This document shows positions 1 to 4,439 of a stretch of DNA of 7,427 nt, piece after piece. Position 1 is the stretch's first letter. Each line of letters starts with the position of its first letter. This DNA is from Planctomycetaceae bacterium (GTDB lineage Bacteria; Planctomycetota; Planctomycetia; Pirellulales; Pirellulaceae), in the NCBI GenBank assembly GCA_007695205.1, contig REEF01000843.1, positions 1 to 7,427 of the forward strand. Reading direction: 5' to 3'. The notes under the pieces were generated by a model. The model made no database searches. It had not been told where the DNA came from and saw nothing but the letters and a program-made list of their open reading frames with translations. Position numbers and translations under genes: made by a program.

Positions 1-50
1 CGACCCGACCCGACCCGACCCGACTCGGTCGGGACGGAGTCCCAACCTAC
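1..50. repeat. CGACC pentamer tract with adjoining hairpins (dispersed-repeat-like)
   Basis: Four perfect CGACC units (1-20) and a fifth variant CGACT (21-25) start at the window edge, so the tract probably continues upstream. It runs into a perfect inverted repeat, CCCGAC (19-24) and GTCGGG (28-33) with a TCG loop. A second, overlapping one follows: GGGAC (31-35) and GTCCC (39-43) with a GGA loop. The two hairpins share bases 31-33 and cannot form together. The stretch 28-50, read on the minus strand as GTAGGTTGGGACTCCGTC and onward, resembles dispersed non-coding repeats I recall from Pirellulales genomes. That family assignment is from memory; the repeats and hairpins are visible directly. 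Confidence 0.6.
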
Positions 51-162
51 AAAGATGCGCGCACCGTGCAGGCATCCTACAGGTGAAGACTCTAATCGCT
101 AAATCCATCATAGCCCTAAAAAACTAGGGAATCCTCAAGACCGGCACAACCGATGCCGATAA
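51..162. other. Leader region upstream of the membrane-protein gene
   Basis: No gene is seen here. Two possible structures are visible: an interrupted inverted repeat with outer arms GATGC (54-58) and GCATC (72-76) and inner GCA/TGC (61-63, 67-69), and a hairpin CCCTA (114-118) and TAGGG (125-129) with an A-rich loop. A promoter for the downstream cassette is expected here, but no pair of -35/-10 boxes is convincing. No clear ribosome binding site precedes the ATG at 163. Confidence 0.35.
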
Positions 163-1491
163 ATGCGCAACGTAAGAGGTTCCCTAACGGCGCGCCGTTC
201 TTCATGCGCGGAAGACAATCCCCCCTCGAACGAGGCGATGGAAATGACGATTGCCAGTAGCTCTCAGGCCAAGACGGCTGAGCAAAGCCCTGCAGAAAGC
301 GGCACGAATCCGACCAAGAATCCCGAATTGAATCAGATTGTGGTCCTGGTTCGATTGCCCCACTTGCCGCAGCAGGAGCTATCCGCACCTCCATGTGTCG
401 AGCTCCCTGTTTCCGTGCCCAGTCCCCCTGTTTCGAGCAGCATCGACCAGGTGGAATCTACTAGCAAGCATCAAGTGGACGGCGGTCTGGAACCGAGTTT
501 CGCATCGGTGATCTCGAAAATGCGTGCCAGTGTGGTCCGCATCTTCACGGAACCTGACGATAAACGGCGCAAAAAACGCCTGTCCCCAACGGCCTGGAAG
601 GCGGCCGGGTTGGCCACGACGATCGTGTTGATCTTCGTCGCCTTGGCGTTGCTAAACGGTGCGGTCGATCCCGATGTCGAGCTGGCATCGCGAGCTTTGC
701 CCGAATCTGCCTCCGCAAATCACTTGGGTCACGGACTCGAATCGTTGGACACTTCGCCGAAGTTGATCCTGGCGCCGAAATCCGATCAGGTGGGCAAGAC
801 AGACAAGCAACCTACCAAACCTGCGCAGCAGGAATCGATCGCGGTCGAATCCGAACAGGCGGCGTCAGCAGACGGGTCCCCGATGGAAGCAGCGGTTGTC
901 GATGCCAAGGTCGATACAAAAGTCGACGCCAAGGTCGATGCCAAGAAAGAATCGCCCGCCGATCTAGTGGAAAAAGAGTCGGTGGACTCTGACGTGGACG
1001 AACAGATAGCCGAGGTTGAACCGCCCAAGTTGGAACCGATGACGACGACGGACGAATCGGTTGCCGTTCAAGACTCGCTAACGGCATCCCGGTCCGACGA
1101 AGTCCCGGAATTGACGGACGGGACTTCTGATCAGCAAGCCTCGATCTTCCCAGCACCGACACCAGAGGCTACTGCAAGCAAGCAGGACCGTCAGCCGCCA
1201 ACAACCTTCCCGACCGAAGCGTCCCCAAGCCCCGAAACGCAGATGACGGCTCGACAGACGCCAAACGCGCCGGACGAAGGGATGGGGCCAACACCCGATC
1301 AACTTATTTATCCGCTGACCGATCCGTCGACGTACCAGTATCCATCACGTTACGAAAACCTGTTGGGCAACGCGGCAAAAGGCATCCAAGACGAGGGTTA
1401 TCCGATGTCCAATCCGCAAACAAGCATCTACGGATGGTACCCGAGCACCGTGCGCTTGCAACCGCGCATCGAGCCCCCGCCGATCCGCTAG
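163..1491 (+). CDS. Single-pass membrane protein of unknown function, cassette gene 1
   Basis: I do not recognise a named family. The 442-residue protein has a polar, Ser/Pro-rich N-terminal part (about 1-130), a basic cluster DDKRRKKR just before one hydrophobic segment (about 147-166), and then a long acidic, Pro/Ala/Ser/Thr-rich low-complexity stretch. By the positive-inside rule the N-terminus is cytoplasmic and the remaining ~275 residues lie outside the inner membrane. Residues 246-261 are a VDAK/VDTK tandem repeat. The last ~60 residues differ in composition: they are rich in Tyr, Pro and Trp (IYP, QYP, GYP, GWYP) and contain all seven tyrosines of the protein (383-426), so this may be a conserved tail domain. 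The stop is 34 bp before the next gene, so co-transcription is likely. The start is uncertain: 163 has no Shine-Dalgarno, whereas ATG 244 (residue 28) has GAGG eight bases upstream. A role as membrane tether for the two downstream ATPases is inference. Confidence 0.8.
   Translation: MRNVRGSLTARRSSCAEDNPPSNEAMEMTIASSSQAKTAEQSPAESGTNPTKNPELNQIVVLVRLPHLPQQELSAPPCVELPVSVPSPPVSSSIDQVESTSKHQVDGGLEPSFASVISKMRASVVRIFTEPDDKRRKKRLSPTAWKAAGLATTIVLIFVALALLNGAVDPDVELASRALPESASANHLGHGLESLDTSPKLILAPKSDQVGKTDKQPTKPAQQESIAVESEQAASADGSPMEAAVVDAKVDTKVDAKVDAKKESPADLVEKESVDSDVDEQIAEVEPPKLEPMTTTDESVAVQDSLTASRSDEVPELTDGTSDQQASIFPAPTPEATASKQDRQPPTTFPTEASPSPETQMTARQTPNAPDEGMGPTPDQLIYPLTDPSTYQYPSRYENLLGNAAKGIQDEGYPMSNPQTSIYGWYPSTVRLQPRIEPPPIR
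231..235 (+). promoter_or_regulatory. Possible ribosome binding site pointing to a downstream start at 244
   Basis: CGAGG lies 8 bases before ATG 244 and 2 bases before ATG 238, both in the frame of the membrane-protein gene. No comparable motif precedes ATG 163. If used, it would shorten the protein by 27 residues (start at 244) and remove an unremarkable basic N-terminus. Many planctomycete genes lack strong Shine-Dalgarno motifs, so this does not settle the start. Confidence 0.35.
898..945 (+). repeat. Four in-frame 12-bp tandem repeats encoding VDAK-type units
   Basis: Four consecutive 12-bp units (898-909, 910-921, 922-933, 934-945) encode VDAK, VDTK, VDAK and VDAK within the low-complexity extracytoplasmic linker of the membrane protein. 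The first and fourth units are identical and the others differ at a few positions, mostly synonymous. The alternating acidic/basic residues suit a flexible or charged spacer, and the tract could vary in copy number between strains. Confidence 0.85.
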
Positions 1492-1525
1492 TAAGTCATG
1501 GAGCCAAACAAGGACGGAGCCCACT

Positions 1526-2617
1526 ATGGAATCGCTCGATCAAGTTTTTCTGAAAGCCTACGCCAAGCAGACGATCGCGTTAACCGATCTGCCGGACCCG
1601 CCAGAGGTCAAGCCGGGTCTGGAAGCCAAGACGCCGTCCTCGGATGCGGCGACCGAGCCACCCGAAACCAGGCCAGGCGGCTCGGAAAAACGCGAAACTA
1701 CGGAAGCAGTCGAGTCATGCGTCAGGGCGAACCGTCGGCGAATGGACCCCGCGCACACGACCGGTGACAATGCAACCGGGCCGCCACACACCTCGTTCTC
1801 CGTGCCGGAAGCCAAGCCGTGCTCGGCGCCGGACGCTAAGTCGCAAGACGCATCGTCGGACGCAGCGCGTGGGCCGGACGCGAAAGCGACGGCGTCGATC
1901 TCGATGCTGAAATTGGCCACGCCACCTCCGTCAACCGAGGAACTGGACGTCGGGGACGACTTCTCACCCGACTGGGAACTGGACCGTTTTGTCTGGCCGG
2001 ATTTGTGCCTGCATCTGCTGGCGACGGAACATCGCTATTTTCAGCTTGTGGGCGAGCAACTCAAGGCAGCCACCGACCAGTCGCATCATGTGGTCATGGT
2101 CTCGGGGTGCCGTCGCGGTGAAGGGCGAACCACGTTGGCGCTGTGCCTGGCTCGTAGTGCGGCGGCGGCGGGCGTCGATGTCGCGGTGGTCGATGCCGAT
2201 TGGCAGAACCCGCAACTCGGTACGCGTCTAGGGTTGGAGCCGCCCTGTGGATGGACCGAAGTGTTGGCGGGCAAGGCGACCTTGAACGAAGCGGCGGTGA
2301 CATCGGTCGAAGATCGATTGACTCTGTTTCCGCTCAACGGACCAGGCTCGGTCCCTCTCGCCTCGAAGCAACGAAGACCGAGCCAAGTGATGCGTGCGAT
2401 CTCGGCCCGCTTTCCGCTGGTGATCATCGATGCCGGACCTTGGGATGACCAGGATCCGTTGACCGTGGCGGACGACCAGGATTGCCTTGTGGATGCGGCG
2501 ATCGTCGTGCGGGATCTTCGTCGCACCGAGCAAGAAGAGGCCGTCCGGACCGCTCGGCGTCTACAAGCCAACGGTATCACGGCGGTCGGCATCGCCGAGA
2601 ATTTCGAATCCAAGTAA
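1526..2617 (+). CDS. CpsD/Wzc-like P-loop ATPase with Arg in the Walker A motif, cassette gene 2
   Basis: The protein (363 aa) has a disordered Pro/Ala/Asp-rich N-terminus (about 1-130, with repeated PEAK/PDAK units at 94-97, 102-105 and 117-120), a linker containing WELDRFVWPDLC (150-161), and a C-terminal MinD/BY-kinase-type ATPase domain (about 185-363). Visible motifs are Walker A SGCRRGEGRTT (193-203), Walker A' VAVVDADWQNPQ (D223, D225) and Walker B PLVIIDAGP (D302). The fold matches the cytoplasmic domain of bacterial tyrosine kinases that control capsule or exopolysaccharide polymerisation and export. Two departures stand out: the P-loop lysine of GEGKS/T is Arg201, and there is no C-terminal tyrosine cluster, since the only two tyrosines are near residues 12 and 172. 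It has no membrane segment, so it may be recruited by the membrane protein encoded just upstream. GGAG at 1516-1519, six bases before the ATG, supports the start. Calling it an active tyrosine kinase is not justified; regulatory ATPase or nucleotide sensor is safer. Confidence 0.9.
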   Translation: MESLDQVFLKAYAKQTIALTDLPDPPEVKPGLEAKTPSSDAATEPPETRPGGSEKRETTEAVESCVRANRRRMDPAHTTGDNATGPPHTSFSVPEAKPCSAPDAKSQDASSDAARGPDAKATASISMLKLATPPPSTEELDVGDDFSPDWELDRFVWPDLCLHLLATEHRYFQLVGEQLKAATDQSHHVVMVSGCRRGEGRTTLALCLARSAAAAGVDVAVVDADWQNPQLGTRLGLEPPCGWTEVLAGKATLNEAAVTSVEDRLTLFPLNGPGSVPLASKQRRPSQVMRAISARFPLVIIDAGPWDDQDPLTVADDQDCLVDAAIVVRDLRRTEQEEAVRTARRLQANGITAVGIAENFESK

Positions 2618-2622
2618 GCCGC

Positions 2623-2628
2623 AGGGAG
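2623..2628 (+). promoter_or_regulatory. Shine-Dalgarno site of the ExeA-like ATPase gene
   Basis: AGGGAG lies 7 bases before ATG 2636 and 5 bases after the stop of the preceding gene. It is the strongest ribosome binding site in the window. It fixes the start and supports translation from a shared transcript. Confidence 0.75.
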
Positions 2629-2635
2629 CCTAACC

Positions 2636-3463
2636 ATGTACATCAAGCACTGGGGACTCGAGCACCGGCCGTTCGACAGACAGGACGACCCGCGTTTCTA
2701 CTATCCCAGCGAAACCCATCAAGCCGCCTTGCTCAAAATTCGTTATGCGATCGAAAACCGTCAAGGCGGTGGGTTGTTGGCTGGCATGCCCGGACTGGGA
2801 AAGACCCGGCTGGTCGGCGGGTTGTTTCAATCGTTGACCGACGTCTGCCACCCGCAAGTGCATCTACGATTTCCACAGCTTGGTCCCGAGTCGCTGATGG
2901 CTTATCTGGCGGCAGAGTTGTCCGGACAGCGCCACGGGCACATGCCGCTGGAAGATTCGCTGCAGCATATCGAGAAGGCCCTGGCAGACAACGTCCGGCA
3001 AGGACGACACGCGTTGATTGTCATCGATGACGCGCACGTATTGTGCGGCACCGAGACGATGGAAACGGTTCGTTTGTTATGGAACTACGAACCCGCCTGG
3101 ACTGTGCTGCTGGCGGGCCAGTTGGCTCTGCTACCGGCGTTGGAACGGATGCCGGAAATGGAGGAACGGTTGAGCGTCAAGTGCCTGCTGCGGCGATTCT
3201 CGGCAGACGAAACGGCCGCCTATGTCAGCCATCGGTTGCGCGTCGCCGGTGCGGCCGACGCCGAGGCGGTTTTCCAGCCGCAGGCCCTGCAGGCGATGCA
3301 CGAACGGACGGACGGTGTGCCCCGCAAGATCAACCGGTTGGCCGATATGGCCCTGCTGATCGGCTTTGCTGAAGAACTGCAGAACATCGATGCCGATCGC
3401 ATCCACGCGATCGCCGAGGAACTGGAACTTCAGGTGCCTGCCACCAGGCGACGGGCTGCTTGA
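2636..3463 (+). CDS. ExeA/GspA-like AAA ATPase (XrtA/PEP-CTERM-associated ATPase type), cassette gene 3
   Basis: This 275-residue protein opens with MYIKHWGLEHRPFDRQDDPR and FYYPSETH, the N-terminal signature of ExeA-like ATPases (short Tyr/Trp-Gly-Leu start, 'PF' motif, then 'PSETH'). It continues with Walker A GMPGLGKT (50-57), Walker B LIVIDDAH (127-134), a sensor-1 region VLLAGQLALL (157-166) and a C-terminal GVPRKINRL motif (227-235) typical of the family. It ends after the AAA core and lacks the peptidoglycan-binding domain of full-length ExeA. This matches the shorter ATPase found beside a CpsD-like kinase in XrtA/PEP-CTERM exopolysaccharide loci (established synteny in other phyla). 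Unlike the neighbouring ATPase, its P-loop lysine (K56) is intact. The gene starts 18 bp after the preceding stop. Its own stop codon lies inside a TTGATACCCC repeat, so the C-terminus may have been reset by a small insertion. It probably acts in the cytoplasm at the inner membrane, in assembly or export of envelope polymers; the exact partner is unknown. Confidence 0.9.
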   Translation: MYIKHWGLEHRPFDRQDDPRFYYPSETHQAALLKIRYAIENRQGGGLLAGMPGLGKTRLVGGLFQSLTDVCHPQVHLRFPQLGPESLMAYLAAELSGQRHGHMPLEDSLQHIEKALADNVRQGRHALIVIDDAHVLCGTETMETVRLLWNYEPAWTVLLAGQLALLPALERMPEMEERLSVKCLLRRFSADETAAYVSHRLRVAGAADAEAVFQPQALQAMHERTDGVPRKINRLADMALLIGFAEELQNIDADRIHAIAEELELQVPATRRRAA

Positions 3464-3490
3464 TACCCCGGCGTTGCATCAAGTTCGCTC

Positions 3491-3517
3491 GTAAGACGGA
3501 TTGCCAATCCGTCCTAC
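3491..3517. repeat. Imperfect 27-bp palindrome, REP-like, between convergent genes
   Basis: The core GACGGATTG (3495-3503) and CAATCCGTC (3505-3513) is a perfect 9-bp inverted repeat around one base. The outer arms GTAA and CTAC extend it to 27 bp with one mismatch, which would be a G-U pair in the minus-strand RNA. Chance translations of this region give TDWQSVL and GRIGNPSY, peptides I recall in many spurious planctomycete ORFs, so this is probably one copy of a high-copy dispersed repeat. Confidence 0.75.
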
Positions 3518-3521
3518 TTTT
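3495..3521 (+). terminator. Candidate transcription terminator of the ATPase cassette
   Basis: In RNA the palindrome can fold as an 8-bp stem, GACGGATT with AATCCGTC, closed by a GCC loop. Four T residues follow at 3518-3521 after CTA. It lies 32 bp after the stop of the ExeA-like gene, where a terminator is expected. The T-run is short and interrupted, and on the minus strand no T-run follows, so termination of the opposing operon here is less likely. Confidence 0.4.
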
Positions 3522-3560
3522 CTGCAACCATCGGGTTGATACCCCAGGGCCAAGCGAAGA

Positions 3561-4439
3561 CTATTCATCCTCCGGCAGAACATCCACCGAGACGGTGACC
3601 GAGTGGGTACCGGCACCCACAAAGACGCCGCGAACCGGAGCGACGTCGCTGTAGTCGCGACCCCAGGCCAGCGTGATATGGTCGGTGTCGACCAGCAATT
3701 GGTTGGTAGGATCGAGATCGACCCAGCCAGACGATCCGGCATAGACCGCGAACCAGGCATGCGACGCATCCGCGCCGACCATGCGCGCTTGGCCCGGCGG
3801 CGGCAGCGTGCGGAGATAGCCGCTGACGTAGCGAGCCGCCAGGCCCAGCGACCGAAGGCAGCCGATCGCCACGTGGGCGAAATCCTGGCAAACCCCGTGC
3901 CGGTGCTGAAAGACTTCCTGGATGGGCGTGGTGACCGAGGTGGCTTGCGGGTCGTAGCGAAAATCCTGATGGATGCGGCGGTTCAGATCCGCCACCGCCC
4001 GGAGGATGGGACGCTGGGGCAGGAATGATTCCGAGGCGTATTCGGCCAGCTCCGCTGAACTCTTGACACACGGCGAATCGAACGCGAACTGATACGCGTC
4101 CAACCATTCGGGAGCCCGTACCGAGGGCAGTTCGTCACGGATCGATTCCCAGCCAGGCGACTTGTCAGCGTCCGGCAAATCGACCGGCAGCAGCGTCACG
4201 AGACTGCGCGCCGTGACGCACAAACCCGCATGCGATTGATGGATCGAGAAATAGCTGGACTGATTGCCGAAATAGTCCTGCCGAGCGGTCACGTGCGCCG
4301 GATCGGGCGAGATCTCCAAAACGAAATCCCGGCAACGCTGCCGAGCGGTCTGGCGCGGTGTCAAATGCACCAGGTTGTGACAGACCGGTGTGGCCGTGCT
4401 GTATCCGTACTGCGTCAGATGAGTGATTCGGTATTTCAC
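3561..4439 (-). CDS. Transglutaminase-like superfamily protein (cysteine peptidase fold)
   Basis: The 292-residue cytoplasmic protein (no signal peptide or membrane segment) has the bacterial transglutaminase N-terminal beta domain (about 1-85, opening MKYRITHLTQYGY), then a transglutaminase core. The catalytic triad is visible: Cys184 in HGVCQDFAH, His227 in DASHAWFAVY, and an acidic residue of WVDLDPTNQ (Asp243 is the usual position). Length is typical for the stand-alone family. The start is GTG (4439-4437), not ATG. It overlaps the TGA of the upstream ATP-grasp gene by 4 bp (GTGA), and GGAG eight bases upstream within that gene supports translational coupling. Families of this type are predicted to cleave or transfer amide bonds made by the partner ATP-grasp ligase (Iyer/Aravind amidoligase analysis). 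The substrate is unknown, and peptidase and cross-linking activity are equally possible. Confidence 0.93.
   Translation of the reverse strand: MKYRITHLTQYGYSTATPVCHNLVHLTPRQTARQRCRDFVLEISPDPAHVTARQDYFGNQSSYFSIHQSHAGLCVTARSLVTLLPVDLPDADKSPGWESIRDELPSVRAPEWLDAYQFAFDSPCVKSSAELAEYASESFLPQRPILRAVADLNRRIHQDFRYDPQATSVTTPIQEVFQHRHGVCQDFAHVAIGCLRSLGLAARYVSGYLRTLPPPGQARMVGADASHAWFAVYAGSSGWVDLDPTNQLLVDTDHITLAWGRDYSDVAPVRGVFVGAGTHSVTVSVDVLPEDE

Larger units (their letters stand above)
3460..3545. repeat. Small palindromic element bounded by 10-bp direct repeats
   Basis: TTGATACCCC occurs at 3460-3469 and again at 3536-3545, enclosing 66 bp. Inside are 6-bp inverted arms GTTGCA (3473-3478) and TGCAAC (3523-3528), and the 27-bp palindrome at 3491-3517. 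The arrangement resembles a tiny non-autonomous (REP/MITE-like) insertion with a target duplication, although the right copy also sits in its own hairpin (GGGT 3533-3536, ACCC 3541-3544). The left copy contributes the TGA stop (3461-3463) of the ATPase gene. The pattern is directly visible; mobility is inference. Confidence 0.5.

Noticed and set aside
1..25. CRISPR or telomere-like array from the CGACC units
   Set aside because: The units are 5 bp with no spacers and only about five copies; a simple-sequence tract explains them.
1526..2617. Naming gene 2 a tyrosine-protein kinase
   Set aside because: The P-loop lysine is replaced and no tyrosine tail is present, so only the fold, not the activity, is supported.
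2086..2646. 186-codon antisense frame over the CpsD-like gene
   Set aside because: Opposite strand of a gene with clear Walker motifs; composition is Ser/Arg/Thr-rich and no family is recognised.
2482..3030. 182-codon plus-strand frame bridging genes 2 and 3
   Set aside because: It overlaps two recognised ATPase genes in another frame, is Arg-rich and has no domain.
3460..3654. Short plus-strand frame across the convergent gap
   Set aside because: Its translation includes the TDCQSVL peptide produced by the dispersed palindrome and then antisense of the transglutaminase; not a gene.
3565..4107. 180-codon minus-strand frame within the transglutaminase gene
   Set aside because: Out of frame with the catalytic Cys-His-Asp motifs; low-complexity Gly/Arg/Pro translation.
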